From assembly GCF_958979055.1 (NCBI RefSeq), contig NC_084896.1, positions 26,398,001 to 26,462,000 on the forward strand: 64,000 nt of DNA, given 5' to 3'. Shown piece after piece: positions 11,709 to 23,018 of this stretch. The first letter of the stretch is position 1. Every line of letters starts with the position of its first letter. This DNA is from Alnus glutinosa. Taxonomy: Eukaryota > Streptophyta > Magnoliopsida > Fagales > Betulaceae. Position numbers and translations under genes: made by a program. The notes beneath the pieces were generated by a model. That model made no database searches. It saw only the letters and a list, made by a program, of their open reading frames with translations, and was not told the origin of the DNA.

Positions 11709-12914
11709 ATGTCGGAGCCACTCCCACAAGAACTTCATATTGACATCCTGGTAAGTTTACCCGTGAAATCACTTTTACGATTCCAATGTGTTTCCAAATC
11801 GTGGAAATCTTTGATCGGTAGCACTGATTTTATATCCATGCACACCAAGCACAATGAGAGCACCGACAATTATGCTCACTTAGTTGAAGGGGACTTATAT
11901 CGGACTGGCAAGAAGGAGGAGAAAGACTTCAGAGGTGAATTACACCAGTTCGATAATTTCTTCTGTGAATTTAAAAAAATTGAATTTCCATCTCAGACTG
12001 AAGATGGATGTTTTGGAACAGTCCTTGACTGTAAGGGATTGCTACTTTTCACCGATCCATGGGTATTGAATGGCGATCGTTTCGAACGCTTTATTCTATG
12101 GAACCCTGCAGCTAGACTGACTATGACTCTCCCTACACCTTGCATTGATATACCCAACCTCAACTTCTCTGCTCACGGGTTCGGTTTTGATGATGAAAGT
12201 AGTGATTACAAGGTGCTGAGAATGGTTTATGGATATAATGGTAGATATATAGCGGAGGCTGCGGAGCTATTTAAACTCCGTACAGGCGCTTGGGAGACTG
12301 TTAGTGCCATCGACGACTTTCACTATGTTATACCTAAACCTGAAATATATACGCGCCCTTCGCACCGTGCGCAGGCTTTCGTAAATGGGGCTACCCATTG
12401 GGTTGGATATCATTCGAGGTTTCTGAAGTACCCCCACATACAAAAAGAATTGGTGGTCCTGTTGTTTCGTATGTCTAGCGAGGAATTCCGAGTGATGAAG
12501 CTTCCGGATGTTATAACTGTAAGTAAATTCTCTTCTATTTCTCTTGGGGTCTCTGGTGGATTGCTCTCTGTGATACATTATAATGGAGTACTGCGTGGCA
12601 ATGGGAGTTATAATGGTTGCTGCGTTTGGTTGATGAAAGAATATGGCGTAATAGAGTCTTGGACTAAACAATGCACTATTGATTTAAGGGATGAGGGAGG
12701 GTTGTGGGAGACAATCAGTTTTAGGAACAAAAGAGTTTTGCTTGTAATTGTGAGCAAGAGAAAAAACTCGAAAAAGCTGGGCTTATATGATCCCAAGACC
12801 AATAGATTCCTTCATCATGGAATTAGAAGCAGGAGCTGTTTGAATATTATGAATACATACGTAGAAAGTCTAGTTTTACTCGATCAAAAAGTAAATGCTG
12901 TGCCAGACTACTAG
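11709..12914 (+). CDS. F-box/FBA protein, array copy F1 (401 aa, short C-terminus)
   Basis: This intronless gene encodes a probable substrate receptor of an SCF (Skp1-Cullin1-F-box) ubiquitin ligase. Residues 4-45 are an F-box (LPQELHIDILVSLPVKSLLR then FQCVSKSWKSLI), the Skp1-binding part. Residues about 105-385 match the F-box-associated (FBA) domain of the At3g23880/CPR1 type: FILWNPAARLTMTLP, HGFGFDDESSDYKVLRMVY, ELFKLRTGAWETVS, QAFVNGATHWVGY, VWLMKEYGVIESWTK, LYDPKTNRF and MNTYVESLVLLD. I start at the ATG in GAGATGTCG because it is shared by all copies; 25 more in-frame codons upstream (from 11634) are not conserved. The C-terminus ends NAVPDY, about 17 residues shorter than F2, F3 and F5, because a small indel brings in an early TAG; the DNA beyond still resembles the longer tail. 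The substrate is unknown. Confidence 0.92.
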   Translation: MSEPLPQELHIDILVSLPVKSLLRFQCVSKSWKSLIGSTDFISMHTKHNESTDNYAHLVEGDLYRTGKKEEKDFRGELHQFDNFFCEFKKIEFPSQTEDGCFGTVLDCKGLLLFTDPWVLNGDRFERFILWNPAARLTMTLPTPCIDIPNLNFSAHGFGFDDESSDYKVLRMVYGYNGRYIAEAAELFKLRTGAWETVSAIDDFHYVIPKPEIYTRPSHRAQAFVNGATHWVGYHSRFLKYPHIQKELVVLLFRMSSEEFRVMKLPDVITVSKFSSISLGVSGGLLSVIHYNGVLRGNGSYNGCCVWLMKEYGVIESWTKQCTIDLRDEGGLWETISFRNKRVLLVIVSKRKNSKKLGLYDPKTNRFLHHGIRSRSCLNIMNTYVESLVLLDQKVNAVPDY

Positions 12915-14423
12915 ACTTCTTCAAGGGGAAAGGATGCGCGCGGCTCACAGAATGGCTCGAAAAGGCTTAAGGTAATAAGCACAATAAAATATGAAAGAAA
13001 ATGTTGTTAGACAATTAATTGGCACTAGTCCTTACGACCCCCTGCTATTATTCAATATGTTAAATCTTTTATTATGAAGTCTGCGTTGGGTGAGAACGGT
13101 TGAAGCTGTTGTTCTCGGGTATGCTAATGGGCAGTTGTATTTGTTCTTTGTTCTTTTTCAACAAATTATGACTAAAAAAAAATAAATTTGATCCCCAAAT
13201 TTCTTTCTACCTTATCATTGTGTTATTGCTTATTTATGTTCAAATAAATGGGCACATTATTTGGACATGAGGCTAAATATCAGTCGACTCTTTTCAATTG
13301 ACATTGTGGTGTGGTTAGCTATGTTAAGGTATTTGATGTTTTGATGTATACAACACTGTGCATAACAACTATGTTTAGCAATGCAATTCCTTTAGTGGTC
13401 AATAAATGATAACCTCTTCAAACCTCATGGCTATCTTTTTAGGCCTTTCACTAGCAAGAGTGCCCAAAAGTTCTTAAATATATAACAATTCATATATATA
13501 TATAAGCTTATAAAGCTAAAACTATAAAATTATAGTCACATAGTATCACATGATTCATAAATTATATAACTCATAACTCTGTAATATAAATTATAAAGAC
13601 TAGGTTATAAAATAAACTATAGAGACTATAGGTTATAAGTTATAAGTTAACAATTTATATGATACTATATCGTAGAAGTTAGGTGGTGTACTGATATAAT
13701 TAATGATGGCGGCGTGGGGCGATGTATTTTCATTATATAATCTAAATTATACAATAATCACATTATTTATATCATGATATCAACAACAATTATTTTTTAT
13801 GACTATTAATTAATTATGATCTAATCATGTAAATTACAAGCTCATAAGACTATAACTATAAATTATAGTCACATTATTCATAAATTACATATTAATATGT
13901 TAGTGTATTACTAATATTTGTTAATATATTATTGTCAAAAAAAATATATGTTAATATATCAATTAGTAAATATGTTACTGATAGTCTAACATATAACACA
14001 TTAATTAGTTATTTACTAAACATGCGTTATTAACCTATTACTCTTCTAGTTAATTAGGTAATATTAGTTAATATTACTTGTATAAATTAATATGTTAATT
14101 AGTTATATATATTTATATTAGACTAATTTATTAAATCAAATATTTATTCATTAATATACTATATTAATCCATATAGGTTATAAATTACAAAAGATAATTA
14201 TGTACCCTGCCAATACTAGTACTTTACTATAACACATAAAAAAATCAACATATAAATATATAATAACTAATTATGATTCGTGACAATAAGTAAATTGTTT
14301 TTTTAAAAAATAACAGTAAGTACATAAAATAAGCTAATAAATATTGGTAATTTTCGGAACAAAGCAGAAGCTACGTACTAGCTAGCATACAATAATTAAA
14401 TAGCTATTTACTATAATACCCCT

Positions 14424-14425
<2 letters not shown>

Positions 14426-14493
<68 letters not shown>
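14426..14493 (+). repeat. (TA)n microsatellite
   Basis: An essentially pure run of TA dinucleotides of more than 60 bp lies in AT-rich intergenic DNA. Confidence 0.97.
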
Positions 14494-14501
<8 letters not shown>

Positions 14502-14638
14502 TTAGGATGAATTAAATCTTTATAAAAGCAAAACTCAAACAAAACAACCTCAATACTCCAGGGAAAACTGGAAGCAATTTTTCAAAGAAACATTACAAAC
14601 ACCAGCCACCAGCAGGACAACTGCCGACATTACCTCAA

Positions 14639-14639
<1 letters not shown>

Positions 14640-14682
<43 letters not shown>
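14640..14682 (+). repeat. (TTA)n microsatellite
   Basis: About 14 TTA units directly abut the left end of the MITE at 14684. Confidence 0.97.
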
Positions 14683-14683
<1 letters not shown>

Positions 14684-15239
14684 GAGTAATTGTACCATTA
14701 GTTTATGTGGTTAAGTTAAATTACAAATATTTTTTATAATACAAAAAATTTATGGAGGGTCATTGTGGTAAACTATAATTACAAATCAATCATTGAACAT
14801 GTTTTCGTCCACAAAAAGTTTATGGCTTGCGACTACACCCATTGGCGGTTGGGCAACCACCCCTTCACTATTTGGCTTCTTATTGAGGAATATAATCTTC
14901 TCCATTTCATTTAGAAATGGATACTATCTATTTTAAATCAAAAGTTAAGATTTAAAGTTGATGCATCTAATAGTGTATATGAAGTTAATATTAGCACGTT
15001 TTTAAAATTTAAAATAATGTGAAATCATATACACTATTAGATGTATTAATTAAAATGGATAGAATCCATTTCATTTGAAATGAAGATGATCCTATTCTTC
15101 TTATTGGTGGACGGAAAACATATTTAGGGATTAATTTGTAATTATAATTTACTACAATGACTCTCTATAAACTTTTTGTACGACAAAAAGTAATTTGTAA
15201 TTTAAGCAAATTTCAAGAACCAGTGGTGCACAATTATCC
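14684..15239. mobile_element. Long-TIR MITE with a second foldback element inside
   Basis: 14684-14810 and 15110-15239 are inverted copies over about 120 bp: the left arm has AAATTACAAAT..., TCATTGTGGTAAACTATAAT and CATGTTTTCGTCCAC; the right arm, reversed, has AAATTACAAAT, TCATTGTAGTAAATTATAAT and TATGTTTTCCGTCCAC. Between them, about 14895-15095 is a smaller inverted repeat (CTAATAGTGTATATGA against TCATATACACTATTAG), apparently a second element inserted into the first. No open frame is present. One arm of the same family recurs near 4720-4850. Confidence 0.78.
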
Positions 15240-15415
15240 ATAAAATACTTATTTGGTATCTGAGTTTTCAAGTTTTTTTTTTTTGGTACCTGAGTTTCTA
15301 TTTATTTCATAGATGATACTTGAGTTTTGGAAAAAAACTAACTTGATACATCTATTAATTTTTTCGTCCAAAATTTAATAGTTTGTCATGTGTCAACCTT
15401 AGACGTGGCATAATA

Positions 15416-15456
<41 letters not shown>

Positions 15457-16674
15457 AAAATAACAAATAACAAATTTTTTTAAAAATATATTAACAAAGA
15501 AAAAAAAAAAAAAAGATGAAGAGAAGAAGAGTAGTGAGCCATTCCTTGACCGGTCTGAGGCCGAGCCATTCCTACAATTATTTATTCTTTTATTAAACAA
15601 AAACAATTAATGCACTGACATCTACTATAGCCTTTTAAAAAAATAAATAAATAAATAAAAACTTTAATACTTTATCATCCACTTTACGTCTTTACCCTTC
15701 AGCCCTCATAACTCTAACAAGAGGCAAGACCCAACTATTTTGTTACAAAACACAAGGGAAAATGCTTGCCGGGGGACACTCATCCGTCCCTCGGCATTAA
15801 TTTATAATAAAAAAAATATTTTTTATTAAAAAGAGACTCACAGAGAACGGATGAGTGTTCCCTGTATAGCAAGAGTTAACTTTCTAACTAGGTATCAAAA
15901 CGTAAATAATTACGCATAAAACTCCTCCGACATATTAGTGGATGCCAATTCGGCAGTTCATTCTTGAACAAGCGCCTTCTGACCCTTCAAATTAAGTTCT
16001 CATGTTCTCAATCAGTCCACCACTGACACAGTGACGTGAGCCTCAATCAGTGCACCCAACCGTGATCTGCTGATGTAATTCTAATATGTTAGGATTACAT
16101 ATATGTTATCTTTATCTTATACTAATGATATCTAAGTAGAAGTAATATTTAAATAAGAGTCTATCTCTTAATATAAGAGATAGTAGTTGACTAGTATTAG
16201 AAGTACTTTTAATTTTAAATAAGAAATGTTATCTATTTTTAAGAGTGGAGGATTAGAAGTATGGTTGGTTGAAACCAATCGAAGTCCTTATATATCAATA
16301 GGTCTCTAGTTACTTGTGGAATTGTATTCTATTTAAGTTGTGTCACCTATTTGTATTTAAGAAATAATGGAATATCAAGTAATGGAAAATTAAGTTGAAT
16401 TATTTTTTTGATAAATACAGTTTACTATATTTTGAAAATTCGTGACTCACTTGAAACAGCCAAACTATCCGCTTTGTGTTTTGTATTAATTGGTTCACAT
16501 CATCTGCCAGCAGCCTAGCGCCTTGTCTTCTCTTAAGTTCTCTTCCCTAGTCAGTTTAGTCACACGCAAACGCTAGTACGCTACTTTTCTTTTGAGTTTT
16601 GACGCTTTACTTCTTCATTCTTCTCAAACTTTCATATTTTCTGCAAATTATACAAATCTCAGAAGTTCACAGAG

Positions 16675-17901
16675 ATGTCAGAGCGGCTCCCACAAGAACT
16701 TCAGATTGACATCCTGGTAAGACTACCCGTGAAATCACTTTTACGATTCCAATGTGTTTCCAAATCGTGGAAATCTTTGATCCGTAGCACTGATTTCATA
16801 TCCATGCACACCAAGCACAATGAGAGCACCAACAATTATGCTCACTTAGTTCACGGGTGCTTATATTGGACAGGCAAGAAGGAGGAGAAAGACTTCAGAT
16901 GTAAATTACAGCAGTTCGATAATTTCTTCTGTGAGTTTCAAAAAATTGAATTTCCATCTCAGACTGAAGATATATGTTTTGGAGAAGTCCTTGAGTGTAA
17001 GGGATTGCTACTTTTGACCAATCGATCCGTATTTGACGGTGATCGTTTTGAACCCTTTATTCTATGGAACCCTGCAGCTAGAATGAGTATGGCTCTCCCT
17101 ACACCTTGCATTGATATACCCAACCACAACTACTATACTCACGGGTTCGGTTTTGACGATAAAAGCAATGATTACAAGGTGCTGAGAATGGTGTATGGAC
17201 ATAATGGTAGAACGATGGCGGAACTGTTTAAACTCCGTACAGGCGCTTGGGAGAGTGTTAGTGCCATCGACGACTTGCACTATGTTATACCTGAAACTGA
17301 AGATACACGCCCTTTGCAGGCTTTCGTAAATGGGGCTACCCATTGGGTTGGATATCATTCGAGATTTAAGTGGAACGCCGGCTCTGAAGAATTGGTGGCC
17401 CTGTTGTTTGATATGTCTGACGAGGAATTCCGAGTGATGAAGCTTCCGGATGTTATAACTATACGAGAATTCTATTCTATATCTCTTGGGGTCTCTGGTG
17501 GATTGCTCTCTGTGATGCATTATAATGGAGAACGTGGCAATGGGAGTTATAATGGTTGTTGCATTTGGTTGATGAAAGAATATGGCGTAATAGAGTCTTG
17601 GACTAAACAATGCAATATTGATTTAAGGAATGGGGGAGGGTTGTGGCAGACAATCAGTTTTAGGAACAAAAGAGTTTTGCTTCTAACTGTGAGCAAGAGA
17701 AAAAAGCTGGCCTTATATGATCGCAAGACCAATAGACTCCTTCATCTTGTAATTAGAAGTAGGAGCTGTTTGAATATTATGAATACATACGTAGAAAGTC
17801 TAGTTTTACTCGATCAAGTAAATGCTGTGCCAGAGGCCCAGAGTACTAGACTTTTTCAAGGGGAAAGGATGCGGCTCACAGAATGGCTCGAAAAGGCTTA
17901 G
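16675..17901 (+). CDS. F-box/FBA protein, array copy F2 (408 aa)
   Basis: An intact intronless F-box gene and the best full-length reference in the array. It has an F-box at residues 4-45 (LPQELQIDILVRLPVKSLLR) and an FBA domain through about residue 375 (FILWNPAARMSMALP, HGFGFDDKSNDYKVLRMVYG, AFVNGATHWVGYHSRF, SDEEFRVMKLPDVIT, WLMKEYGVIESWTKQ, MNTYVESLVLLDQ). The C-terminal tail GERMRLTEWLEKA is present, as in F3. Relative to F1 it lacks a few residues in two variable loops (near 175-180 and 205-215). It should act in the nucleus or cytosol by bringing an unknown protein to Skp1-Cullin1. The next 450 bp downstream repeat the F1 3' flank. Confidence 0.95.
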   Translation: MSERLPQELQIDILVRLPVKSLLRFQCVSKSWKSLIRSTDFISMHTKHNESTNNYAHLVHGCLYWTGKKEEKDFRCKLQQFDNFFCEFQKIEFPSQTEDICFGEVLECKGLLLLTNRSVFDGDRFEPFILWNPAARMSMALPTPCIDIPNHNYYTHGFGFDDKSNDYKVLRMVYGHNGRTMAELFKLRTGAWESVSAIDDLHYVIPETEDTRPLQAFVNGATHWVGYHSRFKWNAGSEELVALLFDMSDEEFRVMKLPDVITIREFYSISLGVSGGLLSVMHYNGERGNGSYNGCCIWLMKEYGVIESWTKQCNIDLRNGGGLWQTISFRNKRVLLLTVSKRKKLALYDRKTNRLLHLVIRSRSCLNIMNTYVESLVLLDQVNAVPEAQSTRLFQGERMRLTEWLEKA

Positions 17902-18070
17902 GTAAGCACAATAAAATATGAAGAAAAATATTGTTAGACAATTGGCACTCCTTAATTAGGACCCCCTGCTATTCAATATGCTAAATCTTTTATTATGAAG
18001 TCTGAGTTGGGTGAGAACGGTTGAAGCGGTTGTTCTGGGGTATGCCAATGGGCAGTTGTGTTTGTTCTTT

Positions 18071-18425
18071 CTTCTTTCTTCTTTTTTTCCTGTATTTCTG
18101 GCATTTCCTTTGTTTCTGGGTTTGTTCTTTTTTTTTGGCTTCGTCTGCTTGGGATTTGGGTGTCTCTCATGGGTTTTGGGTTTGTTTGATTTTTTTTTGG
18201 GAGGGTTGTTTGGGGTTTATGGTGGGTCTTGGTGGGTTTGTTGGGTTGGGGTGTTTTCGGACCTGGTTTGGGTGTTCAACTGGGGCTTCACTGTATTTTA
18301 GGTTTTGGGTTTCTCGTGCGTTTTGCTCGGGCCGAGTCGGTGTTGAGGCATTTATTTCTTGTATATTTCGTGTGTATTAGGAGCGACTTATGCTGATATT
18401 TATAAAAATATGCACTTAAAAAAAA
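18071..18425 (+). mobile_element. Poly-A retroposon with 16-bp target-site duplication
   Basis: A 355-bp insert interrupts the 3' flank shared with the other F-box copies. It is bounded by GTTGTGTTTGTTCTTT (18055-18070) and GTTGTATTTGTTCTTT (18426-18441), one mismatch in 16, and ends in an A run at 18418-18425. In F1 and F4 the corresponding flank runs straight through a single copy of this sequence. A long target duplication plus an A tail indicates LINE-type target-primed insertion; the body is G+T-rich and looks like a 5'-truncated LINE 3' end or a retrocopy. The frames within it are not recognisable proteins. Confidence 0.85.
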
Positions 18426-19884
18426 GTTGTATTTGTTCTTTGTACTTTACTGATCTCCAAATTTCTTTCTACCTATTGCTTATTTATGTTCAAATGGTCA
18501 CATTATGTGGACATGAGGCTAAATATCAGTTGACTTTTTTCAGTTGACATTGTGGTGTGGTTAGTTATGTTAAGGTATTTGATGTTTTGATCTATACAAA
18601 CCTGTGCATAACAACTATGTTTAGCAATGCAATTCCTTTAGTGGTCAATAAATGATAACCTCTTCAAACCTCATGGCTATCTTTTTAGGCTTTTCCCCAG
18701 CAAGAGTGCCCAAAAGTTACTAACTACGAGAAGAGAGGAACATATGGAAGAGTGAAAATTGCATGTTTTTACTTGATTGCATTCTTTGCTTCAATAAGAT
18801 AATATTTAAATTACACACATAAACAAACGGTTGACTTAAGTTCTTCTCTTTCTCTTATTTGCATTTCTACTTTAATTGTTAGTTGAGTTTGATGGAATCT
18901 TAACAATTGTTAGTTGTGAAGTCAAATCATTACTTAAGGCAATTTCTCATGAATGATATTCCCTATCTTGATAGATTTATTCGCTTGATGATGGACGGGT
19001 GGTCGCTCTCAGAGTGCGATCGTGTGAAAGATGATTCCTTGTTGCCTTTTGTTGTGCTTGTAGAAAAAACGTAATGATAGACCGTTCGAGGACAAAGAAA
19101 AGACCAATGAGAAACTAATTACTTTTTCTTTTTCTTTTTGATCTCTTGGACGGTTGTGTTTCTCGCTCTTTTTGTGATTAACTTTAATGATTTTCTTATA
19201 TTGTTTTCGTCTACTTCTTAGTTGCTCCTCTTGTATACTTCCTGTGTACTTGATTGCACTTTGCTTTTTTTAATGATATTTCTCTTACTTATAAAATTTT
19301 TTTTTAAAAAAAAAAAATTACCTATCTTTTATTTGCTTTCACAATAAAAGTTTGCTTCGGTGTCTCATCTTTTTTGTTTATTCTAAATATATTCTTCTTA
19401 AAGTTTCATTGATGTCAGACAGGAAGCTTTTATATCTTTTGGTTTCAAATATACATTCTAATTCAGGCTTAAGTGTCGGTTTGGTTAATTAGTTATATTT
19501 TACCTTGGCATCAGAGGTTTTGTTCATGCCGATTACATAGGTGCTTTGACTCCTTTGTAGCCGTCTGTTTGTGGGGGGATCTTTTGACTGCAGTTAGATA
19601 TGGACATGTTTGAGCTGTTTTTTTGCAATTTCTTTTTGTTTACGGTCAAATGTTTAATTTATACTTGTAATTTTCAGAGAAGAATCTGCATGAGTCTCTT
19701 AAGTAGGATAGACTAATATTTTTGAGTTTATGGTTCATAATTAACTAAAGTTTTTACACTAGAAATACCTATAAAAAAAAAAATAAATAAATAAAAAAAA
19801 AAAGAGAAAAAAAGATTACACACTAGTGACACTACAAATCTATTGCAACTTGAACCTTGATAAATTTTTTGGATGATTGAGAAA

Positions 19885-20086
19885 GGTTGATGCTAGGAAG
19901 GTCCCAGTGACCTACATTGGGCTGTTGTTCAAAATTGCTTTTCTTAAAGCGAAAAGAAGGAAAACAAAATTCATAGTAAAGCCTCGAGAGTGGCTCGAGG
20001 ACAAACCATTTGAAATCTACTTTCATATTTTGATTTTGAGAAATACATTTTGTATCTTTTCATCATATTTTTTGAAAATCAAGTGA
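19885..20086 (+). repeat. Recurrent small conserved frame, copy 1
   Basis: A short open stretch reads LLFKIAFLKA..RKTKFI..P.EWLEDKPFEIYF. Related translations occur at 31275-31496, 25837-25945 and, more weakly, 35221-35320. It lies 2-2.5 kb downstream of F-box copies and travels with the duplicated flank. It could be the relic of an exon or simply repeat DNA; I do not recognise a family. Confidence 0.45.
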
Positions 20087-20145
20087 TTGCACCTGTAAGA
20101 CCCACATCTTCATTCATGTGGGTCTTACAGATTCAATGGCTAATT

Positions 20146-20750
20146 TTAAAAAGGAAAAAGTACACATATCATCCTTAAACTATTACTCAATTGTCAATGT
20201 TCTTTTCCTTTCAAAAAAAAAAAAAAAAAAAATTGTCAATGTTCTTCCCAAACTATCAATTGTGTCAATGTCTCACTTCAAATTACCAAAACATGTTAAT
20301 GTCTCATCTAAGACCAACAAAAAGACAAAAATGACTTTTAATTTTTTTCAATAAGACAAAAATGTCCTTCTAAATTCGAGAAAAAAAACTATAACTAAAA
20401 ATAAATAAACTTTAAAAAAAATTAAGGAAAAAACGAGAAATAAATTTAAAAAAGAAAAAAAAAATGAAAAACAACGATTTTATTTTTTATTTTTTTAAAA
20501 AACAAACGAAAAAAAATAAAACCCATTTTTATTTTTAAAATTTTTTTTGTATATTTTTTTAAAAAAAAATAATTTTTTTTAGTTTGTTTTAAAAAATTAA
20601 TAAATTTATGAAGAGTATTTTTGTCATTAAAGAGGACATTGACATTTTTCGATAATTTAAAGGGAGAGATTGATGCAATTGGTAATTTCGAGGGGACATT
20701 GAGAATGCAATAATAATTTAAAGGGGTTATTTGTACTTTTTCTTTTTAAA
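20146..20750. mobile_element. MITE present here but absent from the F5 paralogous flank
   Basis: The ends are inverted (TTAAAAAGGAAAAAGTAC on the left, GTACTTTTTCTTTTTAA on the right), with further pairing inward: CTTAAACTATTACTCAATTG against a right-hand AATAATTTAAAGG segment, and AAGACAAAAATGACTT against its complement. In the otherwise matching flank upstream of F5 the sequence runs continuously through ATTTTAAAAAAGGCTGATAGG (31540-31560), an empty site. A related element lies at 59990-60830. It is non-coding. Confidence 0.82.
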
Positions 20751-21564
20751 AAAAGAAGAGAGAAGAAGGTAATAGTTTTGAATTTGGATTTAAATGGAAT
20801 CTGAATTGCTTGAATTGAGTTCAACCAATATAGATCTTTTCTAGTTTTAGTAAATCCACATGCTGATTTGAGTATATTTATGTATCAGATTTGAAATTTT
20901 TAAGGCAAAGGTGTCAATCCAAAATCATTTTTTAAAATATTTAATGGTAAAAATAAAATTTAATTCTTTGATTTTCGTGCAATTTTAATTTAGTTCCTGA
21001 ATTTCTAATTTTGACAATTATGTTGTTATTTTTTCTTTTTAATTTTTAATAGGTTATTATGTCAGCTTACCGCCAAATTAATTAATGGTATACCAGTAAT
21101 ACCACGCTAGATCAATTAATTAATTTCATATGACTCTTGTTTGTCATATCATATACCAACATTATGTGGCATATTTACTTTAACAAACGAATATGCCCTA
21201 AATAATTTTTTTTTAAAAAAATTTATAAAAAAGGAGCTAAATGACATGTACGAGTTGGTACATGACATACCAAATGAGAGTCATTTAACATTGATTGAGT
21301 GGCCTCATATGGCATACTATCAATTAATTGGATGAAAAATTGATTATGAGACTTACTTGAAACCAACAAAAAAACTCAATAATTAATTATTTTTATTTAT
21401 ATAACAGTGACCGAGTTATCATTAAAAGCTTAAAGCGTCTCTAGGTGCAAAGACCGTACAAGAGAAGCGGCCAAACTAGGCCAAACTAATAGGAACATAA
21501 AGGACCAAAAAAAAAAAAAAAAAAAATTCATAATAACTAATTACCAATAGGCAACCAAAGGCTA

Positions 21565-21595
<31 letters not shown>

Positions 21596-21815
21596 AGTAG
21601 TAAGAATATCATTAAATCCTTTTAATGATATTGTATCCATTTTAGAAAAAGTTATGCGGCCCAAGCCCACCACTACTTATGCGGCCCATTTCAACTGATA
21701 CTAGAAAGACACACGAACGACCTAGAGTCTCTTCTTGGTGTTACGGACGCGGGCCTCTTTGAAGTTCCTCTCAATCTCATCACCGCCCAATTGAGCGAAA
21801 AGGGAAATCAAAGAG
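20751..21815. other. F3 5' flank, duplicated upstream of F5
   Basis: This matches 31565-32611 over most of its length (GGCAAAGGTGTCAATCC, GATCAATTAATTAATTTCAT, GCGGCCAAACTAGGCCAAAC). It includes the F3 leader. Two A/T homopolymers near 21508 and 21568 are length-variable between the copies. No gene is supported. Confidence 0.65.
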
Positions 21816-23018
21816 ATGTCGGAGCAACTCCCACACGATCTTCAGATTGAAATCCTGGTAAGACTACCCGTGAAATCACTTTTACGATTCCAATGTGTTT
21901 CCAAATCATGGAAATCTTTGATCCGTAGCACTGATTTTATATCCATGCACACCAACCACAATGAGAGCATCAACAATTATGCTCACTTAGTTCACGGTTC
22001 CTTATATCGGACTGACAGTGGGGAGGAGATAGAATCGAGATGTAAATTACACCAGTTCGATGATTCCTTCAGTGAGTTTCAAAAATTTGAATATCCATCC
22101 CAAATCAGTCAATATGTTGAAGAAGTCCTTGAATGTAGGGGATTGATACTTTTTAATACTCCACCCGTATTTTTTGGTAATCGTTTGAAACCCTTTATTC
22201 TATGGAACCCTGCTGTTAGAATGAGTATGACTCCCCCTAGACCTTGCATTCATGCACCCTTCGGCAACTACTTTGTTCACGGATTCGGTTTTGACCATAA
22301 AAGTAATGATTACAAGGTACTCAGAATGGTGTATGTATCTCTTGGTAGATTAACACTTCGGGCGGAACTGTTTAAACTCTGTACGGGCACTTGGAAGACT
22401 GTTAGTGTCAGCGACGACTTTAACTATTATATACCTGCTTGGCCTAAACAGGCTTTCGTGAATGGGGCTTCCCATTGGGTTGGTCATCGTTCAGGATTCC
22501 GTGATTTGGCAGTCCTGTGTTTTCACATGTCCGACGAAGAATTTCGATTGATAAAGCTTCCGGATGTTCTAACTACAGTAGTTTACCATTTAATTTCTCT
22601 TGTGGTCTCTGGTGGATTGCTCTCTTTGATATACTATAATGGAGGAGATGGCAATGATGTGAGTGATGCATATGATAGTTGTTGCATTTGGTTGATGGAA
22701 GATTATGGCGTAATAGAGTCTTGGACTAAACAATGTACTATTGATTTAAGGGATTGCGGAGGGGTGGGTAGGACATTCAGTTTTAGGAACAATAGAGTTC
22801 TGCTTCTAATTGAGACAGAGAGAACAAATCTGGTCTTGTATGATCTCAAGACCAATAGATTCATTAATCTTGGAATTAGAAATAAGGGCTATGAGCTTTG
22901 TATGAATACATACATAGAAAGTCTAGTTTTACTCGATCAAGTAAATGCTATACCAGATCAGTACGAGACTTCTTCAAGGGAAAGGATACGGCTCACCAAA
23001 TGGCTCGAGAAGGCATAG
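21816..23018 (+). CDS. F-box/FBA protein, array copy F3 (400 aa)
   Basis: An intact intronless copy with F-box LPHDLQIEILVRLPVKSLLR at residues 5-24 and the FBA landmarks FILWNPAVRMSMTPP, HGFGFDHKSNDYKVLRMVYV, AFVNGASHWVGHRSGF, SDEEFRLIKLPDV, WLMEDYGVIESWTKQ and MNTYIESLVLLDQ. The tail RERIRLTKWLEKA is kept. It is among the most diverged intact copies in the middle of the protein: it lacks the Asp-Ile-Pro-Asn motif before the Tyr-rich loop (it reads HAPFGNYFVHGF) and has a shorter loop before QAFVNG. Its upstream 1 kb is a duplicate of the F5 upstream region, so F3 and F5 belong to the same duplication class. Confidence 0.95.
   Translation: MSEQLPHDLQIEILVRLPVKSLLRFQCVSKSWKSLIRSTDFISMHTNHNESINNYAHLVHGSLYRTDSGEEIESRCKLHQFDDSFSEFQKFEYPSQISQYVEEVLECRGLILFNTPPVFFGNRLKPFILWNPAVRMSMTPPRPCIHAPFGNYFVHGFGFDHKSNDYKVLRMVYVSLGRLTLRAELFKLCTGTWKTVSVSDDFNYYIPAWPKQAFVNGASHWVGHRSGFRDLAVLCFHMSDEEFRLIKLPDVLTTVVYHLISLVVSGGLLSLIYYNGGDGNDVSDAYDSCCIWLMEDYGVIESWTKQCTIDLRDCGGVGRTFSFRNNRVLLLIETERTNLVLYDLKTNRFINLGIRNKGYELCMNTYIESLVLLDQVNAIPDQYETSSRERIRLTKWLEKA

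Larger units (their letters stand above)
12915..16674. other. F1 3' flank and AT-rich intergenic DNA with nested MITEs
   Basis: 12915-13440 is the 3' flank shared by array members (GAGAACGGTTGAAGC near 13091, then GGGCAGTTGTATTTGTTC). 13440-14425 is very AT-rich with imperfect ATTATA-type repeats and no gene. 15250-15780 has a 'TACCTGAGTTT' repeat arm and poly-A runs. 15780-16674 is unique and leads into the F2 promoter. No coding sequence is supported. Confidence 0.6.
17902..20145. other. F2 3' flank, duplicated downstream of F4
   Basis: Apart from the retroposon insert, about 18440-20140 closely matches 29890-31550 downstream of F4 (shared landmarks CAGTTGACT..TTTCA, GGTTTCAAATATACATTCTA, GGCATCAGAGGTTTTGTTCA, GTGGGGGGATC). 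It contains a LINE-like 3' end near 19200-19310 (CTTGTATACTTCCTGTGTAC then poly-T/A) that also exists in the F4 copy. No gene is seen other than the small conserved frame at 19885-20086. Confidence 0.65.

Noticed and set aside
17062-17610. Long antisense open frames over the F-box genes (134-182 codons; also 12267-12671, 33002-33532, 43088-43429)
   Set aside because: They recur only because the sense strand is conserved; no known domain is present, and their lengths change with sense-strand indels. Treated as shadows.
18011-18380. Two overlapping hydrophobic Gly/Phe/Trp-rich frames (96 and 119 codons)
   Set aside because: They lie almost wholly within the poly-A retroposon and have no family resemblance; low-complexity G/T-rich DNA explains them.
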